64,000 bases of DNA from Heyndrickxia shackletonii. Its GTDB lineage: Bacteria > Bacillota > Bacilli > Bacillales > Bacillaceae_C. The notes below the pieces were generated by a model that ran no database searches, had not been told where the DNA came from, and saw only the letters and a program-made list of their open reading frames with translations. The position numbers and the translations under genes are program-made. The stretch is taken from assembly GCF_001420715.1 (NCBI RefSeq), contig NZ_LJJC01000004.1:773734-837733 (forward strand), written 5' to 3'. Within the stretch, counting starts at the first letter, position 1, and every line of letters begins with the position of its first letter. Shown piece by piece: positions 24,265 to 34,068 of the stretch.

Positions 24265-24295
24265 TTGACTTCGTGTTACCCGAAGGTTGTATGAT
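24265..24295 (+). promoter_or_regulatory. MerR-dependent promoter, copy 2
   Basis: -35 TTGACT (24265-24270) and -10 TATGAT (24290-24295) with a 19-bp spacer holding CTTCG-N7-CGAAG. The long spacer is the hallmark of MerR-activated promoters. Confidence 0.75.
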
Positions 24296-24413
24296 TTTAA
24301 TTGTTCAATGTTCTGAAATTAAATTCACATGATAAATCATGTAAAACAAAGAGGAATCCGAACAATCTTACAATGGTGAATAACATTGGAGGCATGAAAA
24401 AAAATCAAAACTG

Positions 24414-24444
24414 TTGACTTCGTGTTACTCGAAGATCGTATGCT
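24414..24444 (+). promoter_or_regulatory. MerR-dependent promoter, copy 3
   Basis: -35 TTGACT (24414-24419), -10 TATGCT (24439-24444), 19-bp spacer with the same dyad. The preceding bases (GCATGAAAAA...AAAC) are also shared with copy 2, so the promoter segment was duplicated about 149 bp apart. It reads toward the MFS gene. Confidence 0.75.
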
Positions 24445-24631
24445 TATAATTGTTTAAGACTGGCATTTTAAAACCCTATGATAAGTCATGAAAAGTAAGA
24501 GCCATTAATAGGGAAAGCAGCGCTAAACGAAATATAAAAGAAAGTGAATGAAACAGTTGTGATAGTATTCGACGATACTCTCACAATTTCATTGTAATAA
24601 TTTAGCAGCTAGATTAGAAGGAGGTTCAACT

Positions 24632-25828
24632 ATGTCAAAAAAATCTATCAAGTCCGACCGCCGGATGACCCTTGCGAAAACAGTTATCTTTGCGGTCGCC
24701 TCAGGGCTGGCAGTCGGCAATCTCTATTTGTCCCAGCCACTGTTCGAAATCATCGCCACATCTCTCGGCGTCTCATCATCTAGCGCAGCGATGCTGGTGA
24801 CCGTCACCCAGTTCGGGTACGCGCTAGGGATATTCCTCCTCGTTCCGCTGGGCGATGTTCTCAACCGACGCCGACTCATTCCACTGATTCTGAGTCTATC
24901 AGCAGTGATGCTTATAGTCTCCGCAATAGCACCGACGTTCTCCGTCCTACTAGCAGCGCTCGGCGGCTTAGGATTGACCACTGTCTCTGCACAGCTTCTG
25001 ACTCCATTAGCCAGTGAACTGGCTGAGCCTGAGCGACGTGGGCGAATAGTCAGCACGGTCGCTTCGGGAGCTCTAATCGGTATTTTACTTTCACGCACTA
25101 TTAGCGGCTTAGTAGCCGATCTTATTGGGTGGAGGGCGATCTTTGGATTAGCAGCAGGTGTAGCAATTATTCTTGCTATCATACTGTACAAAATTATTCC
25201 GCAACTCGAACCACGCGAACGTATATCCTACCCACGTCTTTTAGGATCGGTATTCACAACCGTGGCACGTCATCGTGCAGTGCCTCCGACATTGGTCATT
25301 TCTGCAGCGAACTTCGCCGTGTTCTCGCTGTTTTGGACATCACTGACCTATTTGCTGACGGCATCGCCGTTCTCCTACTCGGCTGGTCAGATTGGGCTCT
25401 TGGGGCTTGCTGGCTTGGCTGGTGCACTCGCTGCAAGGCGTGCTGGTGTCTTGCACGACCGTGGCTGGTCCGTTCCTGCTACTGGAGGAGCCTTAGCACT
25501 ACTCGCATTGTCACTGGTTGCGGCTTTGGTAGTGAAAAGTTTAATCATTGGGCTAATCATCGTTATCATTGTCTTAGACATCGCCACGCAGACCAACCTT
25601 GTTCTGGGACAGACCCGTCTCCTCGCTCTTCCTGGTTCTGCACGAAGCCGTCTGAACACAGCTATCGTAGTGAGTAACTTTCTTGGAGGTGCGATAGGTT
25701 CGGTCATTGCTGGTCCACTTTGGGCATTCGGTGGTTGGACCGCGATTATGGTCGCTGCTCTGGTCATTACCATCGCTGGGCTCATTATCTGGTCCGCTTT
25801 ACGTACCCGCCTGTCCGACGCGGCTTGA
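24632..25828 (+). CDS. MFS transporter, GC-rich and probably transferred
   Basis: A 398-residue protein with 12 helices of the YnfM/drug-sugar exporter kind. NLYLSQPLFEIIATSLGVSS is split over TM1, motif A is LLVPLGDVLNRRRLIPLIL, and GRIVSTVASGALIGILLSRT belongs to TM4-5. Its codons are conspicuously G/C-ending (CTC, GCC, ACC, GTC) compared with the AT-rich neighbours on both sides, suggesting acquisition from a higher-GC bacterium. ATG 24632 follows GGAGG. It is the first gene after the MerR promoters and probably exports the inducing compound. Confidence 0.85.
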   Translation: MSKKSIKSDRRMTLAKTVIFAVASGLAVGNLYLSQPLFEIIATSLGVSSSSAAMLVTVTQFGYALGIFLLVPLGDVLNRRRLIPLILSLSAVMLIVSAIAPTFSVLLAALGGLGLTTVSAQLLTPLASELAEPERRGRIVSTVASGALIGILLSRTISGLVADLIGWRAIFGLAAGVAIILAIILYKIIPQLEPRERISYPRLLGSVFTTVARHRAVPPTLVISAANFAVFSLFWTSLTYLLTASPFSYSAGQIGLLGLAGLAGALAARRAGVLHDRGWSVPATGGALALLALSLVAALVVKSLIIGLIIVIIVLDIATQTNLVLGQTRLLALPGSARSRLNTAIVVSNFLGGAIGSVIAGPLWAFGGWTAIMVAALVITIAGLIIWSALRTRLSDAA

Positions 25829-25921
25829 TTTAAAGGATTGTATGAGAAGTAGAGTCCTAAAGGGAGGTGGGGGCTTCATTGATAATTTGCCGAATTTGTT
25901 AAAATTTTGGAGGTGAATGAA

Positions 25922-26641
25922 ATGGCAAAAATTTTTATTACAGGATCATCAACAGGTCTTGGTGCATTGGCAGCAAAAGAGCTAATTGCTCAAGGAAATG
26001 AAGTAGTTTTACATGCACGTAATGAAGCTCGTGCAAAAGAGGCTTTAAAAGAAAATCCTGGTGCTACTCAGGTGGTCATTGGAGACCTGGGCAAGAAAGA
26101 AGAAATTCTCTCAGTGGCTAAACAAGTCAATCAATTCGGTCGATTTGATGTCATTATTCATAATGCAGGAGTTTACGCGCCAGATGCTCGTTTAACCTAC
26201 ACAGTGAATATTGAAGCACCTTATCTTTTAACTAGCCTTATTGAGAAACCTAAACGGATTATTTATGTCTCATCTGGCATGCATCGCGGCTCTAGATTGA
26301 ACATTGATCATTTAGATCAAGGAACAGATTATTCAAGTTCCAAATTAGCCTTGTTATTACTGATGAAAGCGGTCAGTCGTTTATGGCCAGATGTGTTTGT
26401 CAATGCAGTTGATCCTGGCTGGGTGCCAACTCGTATGGGTGGTGCAGGCGCAAATGATTCTCTTGAAGGTGGCTATTCCTCACAGGTTTGGCTAGCTAGT
26501 GGTGAGGATAAAAATGCCTTGAACTCAGGGAATTATTACTACCATAAGAAGCTTTCTCGTTATGATGAAAGAGTAGATAATATTGACTTGCAAAATCAAC
26601 TGCTAGCTAAATTAGAAGAAGCAACACAAATAAAATTATAA
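25922..26641 (+). CDS. short-chain dehydrogenase/reductase
   Basis: A 239-residue SDR. The NAD(P) motif is TGSSTGLG (near residue 7), then NAG (IIHNAGVYAP) and the catalytic Ser (YVSSGMHRG) with a Tyr-x3-Lys in TDYSSSKLALLLL. ATG 25922 is after GGAGGTG; the frame from 25907 overlaps that site. It lies downstream of the MFS gene and MerR promoters and is probably an aldehyde or ketone reductase of the same response. Confidence 0.85.
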   Translation: MAKIFITGSSTGLGALAAKELIAQGNEVVLHARNEARAKEALKENPGATQVVIGDLGKKEEILSVAKQVNQFGRFDVIIHNAGVYAPDARLTYTVNIEAPYLLTSLIEKPKRIIYVSSGMHRGSRLNIDHLDQGTDYSSSKLALLLLMKAVSRLWPDVFVNAVDPGWVPTRMGGAGANDSLEGGYSSQVWLASGEDKNALNSGNYYYHKKLSRYDERVDNIDLQNQLLAKLEEATQIKL

Positions 26642-26681
26642 AACAAAAATTAAATGGATATTCGAAAGGAAGAAAAAACAA

Positions 26682-27317
26682 ATGAAAATTATCGTACTTG
26701 GAGCATATGGGAAATCCGGACGCTCCATTATTCCAGAGGCTGAAAAACGTGGTCATGAGGTATTAGCAGTAGCACACAGAAAACATGAGGATGTACATTA
26801 TAAAAACGTATTAATCAAAGACATCATGGACTTAACCAAAGAAGATATAGCAGGCTATGATGCCATTATAGACGGAGTAAGTGCTTGGGTACCAGAAACT
26901 TTCCATGTGCACACTGACGGTGTTTCTCATATCGCAAATTTGCTTGAAGGTAGCAACACACGCTACATCAAAATCGGTGGAACAGGTACATTGTTTATTA
27001 ATAAAGAGCATACAAAATATTTCAAAGACTGGGAAAACTATATGGAAGAATACAAACCATTAGCAGAAGTCTTGGTTCAAAGTTTGGAACGCTTGCGCTC
27101 ATACTCAAACATTGCTTGGACATATGCGACACCAGCATTTAATTATGACGTTGAAGGAGAAGCGACAGGTAAATATCATTTTGATGGCGAAGAATTTAGC
27201 ATTGAGGATATTCCAACGAGCCATATTAGCTATGCTGATTTTGCCAGTGCGTTAATTGATATTTTGGAGAATGGTTCTTATGTTCGCCAAAGAATGACAA
27301 TTGTTGGTGATGAATAG
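26682..27317 (+). CDS. NAD(P)-binding atypical SDR
   Basis: A 211-residue Rossmann protein beginning MKIIVLGAYGKSGRSIIPEA (GAYGKSG dinucleotide motif). RYIKIGGTGTLFIN and WTYATPAFNYDVEGEATGKY are typical of NAD(P)H-binding proteins of the YwnB/NAD_binding_10 group, which lack a classical SDR catalytic tetrad. The gene is 41 bp after the SDR, behind GAAAGGAAG, and so sits in the MerR-linked operon. It may be a flavin or quinone reductase-like enzyme; substrate unknown. Confidence 0.8.
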   Translation: MKIIVLGAYGKSGRSIIPEAEKRGHEVLAVAHRKHEDVHYKNVLIKDIMDLTKEDIAGYDAIIDGVSAWVPETFHVHTDGVSHIANLLEGSNTRYIKIGGTGTLFINKEHTKYFKDWENYMEEYKPLAEVLVQSLERLRSYSNIAWTYATPAFNYDVEGEATGKYHFDGEEFSIEDIPTSHISYADFASALIDILENGSYVRQRMTIVGDE

Positions 27318-27353
27318 TATAAATTGAAAAGTAGTTGATAGTTTTATCAAGTA

Positions 27354-27402
27354 GAATCAAAGTAGACAAGTTTTTCTAGTCTTGTCTACTTTGATTCTTT
27401 TT
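27354..27402 (+). terminator. strong Rho-independent terminator
   Basis: GAATCAAAGTAGACAAG (27354-27370) is exactly complementary to CTTGTCTACTTTGATTC (27381-27397), followed by TTTTTAT. It ends the MerR-linked operon. Confidence 0.85.
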
Positions 27403-27792
27403 ATAGATTTGAAGGACGTAACTGGTTTATTTTTAGGATTTTACTCCTTTTTTGATCATGGGGCGACTACGGACTTAATTTACTCAATTAACCAAAATCC
27501 TTCTTCAACTAAAGGGTGCAAGAGTTTAAAATCCAACTGCCATTTCGGCGGCTTTTCTTTCTTGAATAAAAGGGGCAGTTAGTTTAAGTACATTTCTTAA
27601 CAAGTTAAAAAAACAATCCTTTTCTAATAAGGATTATCGACTTTTTTTAGTGAAAAATAACCTTTTCATAACATCATAATAGTGAACCATTTGAATTTAG
27701 CAATAATCATTAAACTTACCTGAAGAAGCTATCACTGTTTTTGTAAACTCAGGGATATTAATAAGTGAATGAATTTGCAAATTTAAGGAGAG
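27403..27792. other. intergenic region without a supported gene
   Basis: A 66-codon frame here overlaps the terminator and lacks a ribosome binding site. A small hairpin (AATCCTT / AAGGATT at 27614-27632) is the only structure. Confidence 0.3.
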
Positions 27793-27818
27793 CAGCCAAT
27801 TTCCTATGATATTGGCTG
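27793..27818 (-). terminator. hairpin after the TetR gene
   Basis: CAGCCAAT/ATTGGCTG, located just past the stop of the minus-strand TetR gene. The T-tract is weak. Confidence 0.5.
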
Positions 27819-27821
27819 ATT

Positions 27822-28361
27822 TTATAAATTCCTATCTAACAATATCTCTATTTGCTTTTCCATAGCTTGAGGGGGATAAGGCATTTCATTCGTAAACCAC
27901 CATTCAACTACCTGTACGTATGCAGCTCCAAAAAATTGCAGTAAAACGTCTTCACTTAATCCATGATTTTTCCCTTCGGTTGTTATATCCCAGCCATTTT
28001 TTATATCTTCAATGACAAAATCTAAGAACCGTTTACGAAAAAAAGGTGCTCCTTTACTGACTAACATCATTGAAAAGAAAAGGTAATTCTTTTCAAAATA
28101 TTCGAACCAGCTTACAACTTCTTTCGTTTCATTAGCTAAATCACAGATTTCCCGTAGTTCCGTAATATGTTCTTCAATCAGCTTATCAAGTAAATCAAAT
28201 TTATCCAAATAATGAAGGTAGAAGGTTTTTCGACTGATATCTGCGCGGTCAACAATATTTTGTACAGTAATTTGATCAAAGCCTCGTTCAGACATCAATT
28301 CTAAAAGAGCATTTTTTATTGCCTTTTGAGATTTAAGTATTCTTCTATCAACTTTCGACAT
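27822..28361 (-). CDS. TetR/AcrR family transcriptional regulator
   Basis: About 179 residues. The HTH is RRILKSQKAIKNALLELMSE, then ITVQNIVDRADISRKTFYLH and YLDKFDLLDKLIEEH. The C-terminal domain has the TetR_C 'FYL..FF.aa..' style (LFFSMMLVSKGAPFFRKRFL, FFGAAYVQVVEWWF). ATG 28361 (MSKVDRR) is preferred over TTG 28373. It is divergent from an SDR gene with two TGTGTA/TACACA-type dyads between them, so it most likely represses SDR and MFS. Confidence 0.85.
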   Translation of the reverse strand: MSKVDRRILKSQKAIKNALLELMSERGFDQITVQNIVDRADISRKTFYLHYLDKFDLLDKLIEEHITELREICDLANETKEVVSWFEYFEKNYLFFSMMLVSKGAPFFRKRFLDFVIEDIKNGWDITTEGKNHGLSEDVLLQFFGAAYVQVVEWWFTNEMPYPPQAMEKQIEILLDRNL

Positions 28362-28407
28362 AGTGACCACCAAACTTCTTAATAGTAATTACACAATATT
28401 GCAAATC

Positions 28408-28481
28408 TGTGTATTAACACACAAATTTTAATCATTTGGGAATTGTAGATATTCTATTTCTGTATATAATTATACACAGAT
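28408..28481. promoter_or_regulatory. two TetR-type operators
   Basis: TGTGTATTAACACACA (28409-28424) and CTGTATATAATTATACACAG (28460-28479) are related dyads between the divergent TetR and SDR genes. Confidence 0.6.
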
Positions 28482-28632
28482 GTTTCCTAATACACTAGTA
28501 TTACTTAATTGGAAGTTGAGAATACATTCGAGCGAGCGGTAAAGCTATTCCTATAAATTTTATTTAAAAATATTTGCAAGTAAGCATAGGGGGATCTACC
28601 AATTTATACAGATAAGAGAGGATGTTGTTATT

Positions 28633-29373
28633 ATGTCTAATATTCAAGATAAAGTTGTAATTATTACTGGTGTCTCGAGCGGAATTGGAGAATCTACTGC
28701 AAAAGAATTGGCTTCTAAGGGTGCTAAGTTAGTAATGGCAGCACGACGTGAAGAACGATTAATAAAATTACAAGAAGAGATTCAAATGAATGGTGGACAA
28801 GCAATATATAAAGTTACAGATGTTTCCTCGCATGAACAAATGGAAGAGTTGGCTAATTATGCTCTAAAAGAGTTTGGGAAAATTGATGTAATGATTAATA
28901 ATGCAGGAGTAATGCCGTTATCGTCTGTGCATGAAAGAAAAATTAATGAGTGGGATACGATGATTGATGTTAATGTAAAGGGTGTTCTTTATGGTATAGC
29001 TGCTGTCCTTCCGTCCATGAGAGAAAGAAAAGAGGGACATATTATTATTGTATCCTCAGTAGCTGGTCATTTAGTATTCCCTTCTAGTTCGGTCTATAGC
29101 GGTACAAAATTCGCTGTACGTGCTATTACAGAAGGTCTGCGTCAAGAAGAGTGTAACAACAATATTCGTACAACTATTATTTGCCCAGGTTCTGTTGCTA
29201 CAGAATTAACCGATCATATTTCCAATAGTGAATTAAAAGCTTCAATAAAAGAACAAAGTGAAATTGCAATAGATCCTGCTAATATTGCTCGTGCTATTGC
29301 ATTTGCAATTGAGCAACCATCAGATGTAGCTATTAATGAGTTGATTATACGCCCAACTATTCAACAATTATAA
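28633..29373 (+). CDS. short-chain dehydrogenase/reductase (classical SDR)
   Basis: 246 residues. TGVSSGIG is the cofactor motif, NNAG sits near residue 87, and catalysis uses Ser in VSSVAGH and Tyr/Lys in YSGTKFAVRAI. AARREERL after strand 2 suggests NADP preference. It resembles YdfG/serine-dehydrogenase-like SDRs that reduce small hydroxy-acid or aldehyde substrates; the substrate is unproven. It lies opposite the TetR gene, with an MFS gene and an aldo/keto reductase downstream. Confidence 0.87.
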   Translation: MSNIQDKVVIITGVSSGIGESTAKELASKGAKLVMAARREERLIKLQEEIQMNGGQAIYKVTDVSSHEQMEELANYALKEFGKIDVMINNAGVMPLSSVHERKINEWDTMIDVNVKGVLYGIAAVLPSMRERKEGHIIIVSSVAGHLVFPSSSVYSGTKFAVRAITEGLRQEECNNNIRTTIICPGSVATELTDHISNSELKASIKEQSEIAIDPANIARAIAFAIEQPSDVAINELIIRPTIQQL

Positions 29374-29374
29374 G

Positions 29375-29404
29375 AAAAAAAGCCTTATATATTAGGGCTT
29401 TTTT
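29375..29404 (+). terminator. Rho-independent terminator
   Basis: AAAAAAGCCTTATA TATTAGGGCTTTTTT, between the SDR and MFS genes. Partial read-through would be needed if the genes form one unit. Confidence 0.7.
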
Positions 29405-29444
29405 ATATCACCACATAGAAAAAACATCCATAGGAGAGGATTAC

Positions 29445-30611
29445 TTGGATAAACAAAATAAGCAGTTATTATTAATATTAACCATTGGAGTCTTCGGGAT
29501 TCTAACTACAGAAATGGGGATAACCGGAATATTACCTGCGCTAGCAGAACATTTCAATATTAGTATATCCAAAGCTGGTTTATTAGTAAGTCTCTTTGCA
29601 CTTGCTGTTGCTATTTCTGGTCCAACTATGCCGATATTTTTTTCAGGAATTAATCGTAAAACGGTTATGTTACTTGTACTTGGCATATTTGTTATAGGTA
29701 ACATTGTTTCAATGTTTGCATCAAACTTTACCGTTTTGTTAGTTGCTCGTGTAGTTCCTGCCTTTTTTCATCCTATTTATTGTTCTTTAGCTTTGACGGT
29801 TGCAGCTACATCCGTTAGCAAGGAAGAAGCACCAAAGGCTGTTTCAAAAGTCATTTTGGGTGTAACTGCAGGAATGATTCTTGGAGTACCAATTACAAAT
29901 TTTATTGCTAATCAAACTTCTATAGAATTGTCTATCCTGTTTTTTGCCATTTTAAATGCTATTGCCTTTGTCGCTACATTAATATTTGTTCCCTCTTTAC
30001 CTGTTATAGAAAGGCTTTCTTACGGAGCTCAAATAAGGGTATTGAAGAAACCAATAGTTTGGTTAGCTATTGCTACAGTAATATTTATTGGATCAGCAAC
30101 TTCTAGTATTAATAGTTTTATTACAGAATACCTTGGAACTGTTACCAATATAACCGGAAACACTTTAACTTTGGCGTTATTTATTTTAGGTATATCTAGT
30201 TTGATAGGGAATCTTGCAGGAGGAAATTTACTTACAAAAAATGCAGTAAAAACTGCAATGTTTTTTCCTATTCTTTTAGTAATAGTGCATATTTTGTCCT
30301 TTTTTACTGGAAAGTCAACATTTCCTATGATGATAACAATTTTATTATGGGGGATATTATTCGCAATATCCAATAATGTAAGTCAATATTGGATAACCTC
30401 TGCGGCTCCCGAAGCTCCTGATTTCGCAAATGGTCTGTTTTTAGCCTTTAGTAATTTAGGAATAACATTTGGGACAGCTGTTGGTGGATTTTTCATATCA
30501 GGTATGGGCACACAATATATCGTATTAGGAGGAATCATATTCCTGGTATTGAGCTTTGTGTCTATTCTACTCAGAAGTTATATGTATAACACGAAAATCC
30601 AGTCTGTATAG
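29445..30611 (+). CDS. MFS transporter (AraJ/YdhP-like)
   Basis: 388 residues with 12 helices. The start QLLLILTIGVFGILTTEMGI and PALAEHFNISISKAGLLVSL are typical of the AraJ/CmlA-like sugar and drug efflux group ('FgigttEf...gllp.ia.'). The motif-A loop reads PIFFSGINRKTVML, less charged than usual. The start is TTG 29445 behind AGGAGAGGA. It follows the TetR-controlled SDR and may export its substrate. Confidence 0.83.
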   Translation: MDKQNKQLLLILTIGVFGILTTEMGITGILPALAEHFNISISKAGLLVSLFALAVAISGPTMPIFFSGINRKTVMLLVLGIFVIGNIVSMFASNFTVLLVARVVPAFFHPIYCSLALTVAATSVSKEEAPKAVSKVILGVTAGMILGVPITNFIANQTSIELSILFFAILNAIAFVATLIFVPSLPVIERLSYGAQIRVLKKPIVWLAIATVIFIGSATSSINSFITEYLGTVTNITGNTLTLALFILGISSLIGNLAGGNLLTKNAVKTAMFFPILLVIVHILSFFTGKSTFPMMITILLWGILFAISNNVSQYWITSAAPEAPDFANGLFLAFSNLGITFGTAVGGFFISGMGTQYIVLGGIIFLVLSFVSILLRSYMYNTKIQSV

Positions 30612-30701
30612 TTAGTAATTGCAATTTGCTTATATAAAAACAGCTGCCTTAATAACTATAAAGAAGCTGTTACGCAGGCTTTGTAAGAAAACATTATTTA
30701 A

Positions 30702-31571
<870 letters not shown>

Positions 31572-31616
31572 TTAATAATAAAATAGTTTTCACAGTTATT
31601 TAATGTTCTACAATCG

Positions 31617-31658
31617 ACCAAAAACCGATTTTTCCTATTTGAAAATTCGGTTTTTCCT
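31617..31658 (+). terminator. Rho-independent terminator
   Basis: AAAAACCGA(ATTTTTCC) pairs with TCGGTTTTT around positions 31621-31656, with a trailing T-rich tract. Confidence 0.7.
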
Positions 31659-31690
31659 TTTAGAACATAAAACAAGGAGGGGAAACCATA

Positions 31691-31912
31691 ATGCGAAGGA
31701 ATCTTAATAAGGAAGTAAATAATGCAACATTTAACCACGACAAATTTGGAAAGGGAAAACATATATTTAATGGTTTCAGTGTAAATTTTCATTTTTTTCA
31801 GGTAATAGAAATATATATTTGTACTATAATTATATTTTTTCTTGTTGCAGTACTGAGAAGGTTGAACAAAAGTTGCGTACCGTTTACGCAACCTTTATTT
31901 CATTTAACCTAG
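31691..31912 (+). CDS. small ORF with a strong ribosome binding site, uncertain
   Basis: AAGGAGGGG (31674-31682) precedes ATG 31691. The 73-residue product has one hydrophobic stretch (VIEIYICTIIIFFLVAVL) but an unconvincing composition, and its tail is encoded by a terminator hairpin. It may be the start of a gene cut by a deletion. No family recognised. Confidence 0.25.
   Translation: MRRNLNKEVNNATFNHDKFGKGKHIFNGFSVNFHFFQVIEIYICTIIIFFLVAVLRRLNKSCVPFTQPLFHLT
31872..31898 (+). terminator. Rho-independent terminator
   Basis: GTTGCGTA CCGT TTACGCAAC followed by CTTTATTT. Confidence 0.7.
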
Positions 31913-31928
31913 AAAATAGACATAGATA

Positions 31929-32480
31929 TTAGTCGGGATAAGAGATAATGACATAGAATCTTACCGTTTCATCAGAAGAATTTATATACATGTGTTCAAT
32001 ATTTGCGTTAAATTTAATAGTCTCATCATTGGTTAATTCAAACTTCTCACCTTGCACCTCGAGTGTAAGTACACCGTGTTGTATAAGTACATATTCCTCA
32101 CCTAGATGCTTTTCAGATATATGACTAAACCCAGGTTTGAGGTCTACAGTGAAAATTTCAAACTTTTTTTCCGGATGAAATGGGAAAACGGAGTATACAA
32201 GATAATTGCCATCATCATCAATCAATGGGTTCAGTTGATTGATGTTTATTTTTTCAATTTGCGGCTTATCTGTTTCCTTTAAAAAAGCAGAAAAAGATAC
32301 TTGTAATCCATTTGCAATTTTCCAGAGAGTGGTGACAGTCGGATTTGATTTTCCATTTTCAATTTGAGCTAACATTGCCTTACTGACTCCAGTCAGTTCC
32401 GCTACGCTATCTAAGCTCAATCCTCGCTTTTTTCTCATTTTGGCAAGATTATTGGCTATAACCTCTTGAATGAACTCCAT
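31929..32480 (-). CDS. XRE family regulator with cupin domain
   Basis: 183 residues. An N-terminal lambda-repressor HTH (IANNLAKMRKKRGLSLDSVA, ELTGVSKAMLAQIENGKSNP) is joined to a C-terminal cupin_2 barrel (FEIFTVDLKPGFSHISEKHL, GEEYVLIQHGVLTLEVQGE). This is the usual architecture of regulators of amino-acid or polyamine metabolism. It is divergent from azlCD, so it probably controls branched-chain amino acid export; the effector is unknown. Confidence 0.9.
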   Translation of the reverse strand: MEFIQEVIANNLAKMRKKRGLSLDSVAELTGVSKAMLAQIENGKSNPTVTTLWKIANGLQVSFSAFLKETDKPQIEKININQLNPLIDDDGNYLVYSVFPFHPEKKFEIFTVDLKPGFSHISEKHLGEEYVLIQHGVLTLEVQGEKFELTNDETIKFNANIEHMYINSSDETVRFYVIISYPD

Positions 32481-32559
32481 AAAAAATCTCCTTGACTCTT
32501 TTTTGTGTTTATTATAGCATACATATAAACAATATAACAGACAAAAAGGTGGGGAAACA

Positions 32560-33285
32560 ATGAATGAATTATCTCACGAAATGCCTAGAGAAAAAAATCT
32601 TTCTACATTTTCTCAAGGCGTAAAAGATTGCATTCCAACTTTAATTGGTTACATCAGTATTGGTATCGCTATGGGGATTGTTGGAGTTTCCTCTAATCTA
32701 AGTATTGTAGAGATTACTCTTTTAGCCGCATTAGTTTATGCTGGTGCATCACAGTTTATTATTTGTGCACTGCTAGTATCAGGAAGTCCTTTGTCAGTCA
32801 TTGTATTTACTACTTTTATCGTGAATTTACGGAATTTTTTATTAAGTATGGCATTGGCTCCCCACTTTACAAAATACTCTTTAATGAGAAATATTGGGAT
32901 TGGAGCTCTTGTAACAGATGAGTCATTTGGTGTTGCCATTAATAAAATTGCTAAAAAAGAGAATATTAATGCGCAATGGATGAATGGGTTGAATGTAACA
33001 GCTTATATATTTTGGATTTTATCTTGTTTGTTGGGTTCCATCTTTGGTAAATGGATTTCAAATCCTGAAGTATTTGGATTAGATTTTTCTTTAACAGCTA
33101 TGTTTTTAGCATTGCTTGTTTTGCAATTACAAAATATTGATAATGGTAAATTGAAGTTTTATCTATCATTAATTGTGTATGTAGTTATATTAATGTTGGT
33201 TCTATGTATGTTTGTTCCTTCGTATATAGCAATTATCTTATCAACAATAATTGTTGCAACGATTGGAGTGGTTAAAGACAAATGA
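32560..33285 (+). CDS. azlC: branched-chain amino acid exporter large subunit AzlC
   Basis: A 241-residue membrane protein with about 7-8 helices. It shows the family features GVKDCIPTLIGYISIGIAMG, ALVYAGASQFIICALL, VNLRNFLLSMALAP and TDESFGVA. AzlC with AzlD forms the LIV-E/BrnFE-type exporter of branched-chain amino acids and analogues. It starts at ATG 32560 after AAAAGGTGGGG, overlaps azlD by 4 bp, and is divergent from an XRE-cupin regulator. Confidence 0.92.
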   Translation: MNELSHEMPREKNLSTFSQGVKDCIPTLIGYISIGIAMGIVGVSSNLSIVEITLLAALVYAGASQFIICALLVSGSPLSVIVFTTFIVNLRNFLLSMALAPHFTKYSLMRNIGIGALVTDESFGVAINKIAKKENINAQWMNGLNVTAYIFWILSCLLGSIFGKWISNPEVFGLDFSLTAMFLALLVLQLQNIDNGKLKFYLSLIVYVVILMLVLCMFVPSYIAIILSTIIVATIGVVKDK

Positions 33286-33608
33286 GTATTAATTTATCTA
33301 TATTACTAATCATTTTAGGCTGTGCTATGGTAACCTTTATTCCAAGAATTATTCCATTTATAGTGATAAGAAATATGAAGCTCCCGAAAATTGTCGTCAA
33401 ATGGCTTTCATTTATCCCTATTTGTATTTTTACTGCACTTATCGTTGATAGTTTTATAAGCAAAGATCAATCAGCGTTAATCTCGATTAATTGGAGTGTT
33501 CTTGCTGCTATTATACCGACACTAATTATCGCAATATGGACCAAGAGTTTGTCCGTTACAGTAATAGTGGGAATAATATGTATGGCTACTGTTAGGTTTT
33601 TATTTTAA
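33282..33608 (+). CDS. azlD: branched-chain amino acid exporter small subunit AzlD
   Basis: A 108-residue protein with four helices and the AzlD pattern MVTFIPRIIPFIVI then KWLSFIPICIFTALIVDSF. It starts in the ATGA overlap with azlC, which implies translational coupling and a two-subunit membrane exporter. Confidence 0.92.
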   Translation: MSINLSILLIILGCAMVTFIPRIIPFIVIRNMKLPKIVVKWLSFIPICIFTALIVDSFISKDQSALISINWSVLAAIIPTLIIAIWTKSLSVTVIVGIICMATVRFLF

Positions 33609-33631
33609 TGAAGCTTACGATTTTGAAGAGA

Positions 33632-33674
33632 AGAATCCATTTTGATCATTCTATTTCAAAATGGATTCATTTTA
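33632..33674 (+). terminator. Rho-independent terminator after azlCD
   Basis: GAATCCATTTTGA pairs with CAAAATGGATTC (33632-33668), followed by ATTTTAGTT. Confidence 0.75.
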
Positions 33675-34068
33675 GTTATTGTATTTTATGTGTTATAAAG
33701 GTGTTGTTGGTCAAAAGCTGTAACAAAATGACAGTGACAACCTTCTAAACGGTTTTGCAGATAATTTCACTTTCTCCAGTTTAAATAAACACCCCTGTTA
33801 AAGAATCCCTTTCATTTTATTAATCTTTTTAAGTGCTACTGGATGCATGACATTCATATTACATTTTTTTGAGGCGTTTTAACAAAATACTTCAACAATT
33901 TAGAATGGAAATTGTCGATTATTGTAGAAATCTCTAGCGAAACAATAAATATCAGTAAATATTTTGGATTTCCCACCGATAATACAAAGGATAAAAGGAA
34001 AATCGAAAGGGCCTTTTACTAGTCTTTTCTTTTTTTTTTGCGTGGAAATCAAAGGTCGGAGTGAGAAA
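33675..34068. other. intergenic region without a visible gene
   Basis: AT-rich. An open frame upstream of 34069 runs through a T10 tract (34030-34039) and is not considered coding. Confidence 0.3.

Noticed and set aside
25129-25785. Long frames on both strands inside the GC-rich MFS gene
   Set aside because: These are shadows caused by high GC content. The plus-strand MFS frame has the ribosome binding site and family motifs.
27382-27582. 66-codon ORF after the MerR-linked operon
   Set aside because: It begins inside the terminator stem and lacks a ribosome binding site.
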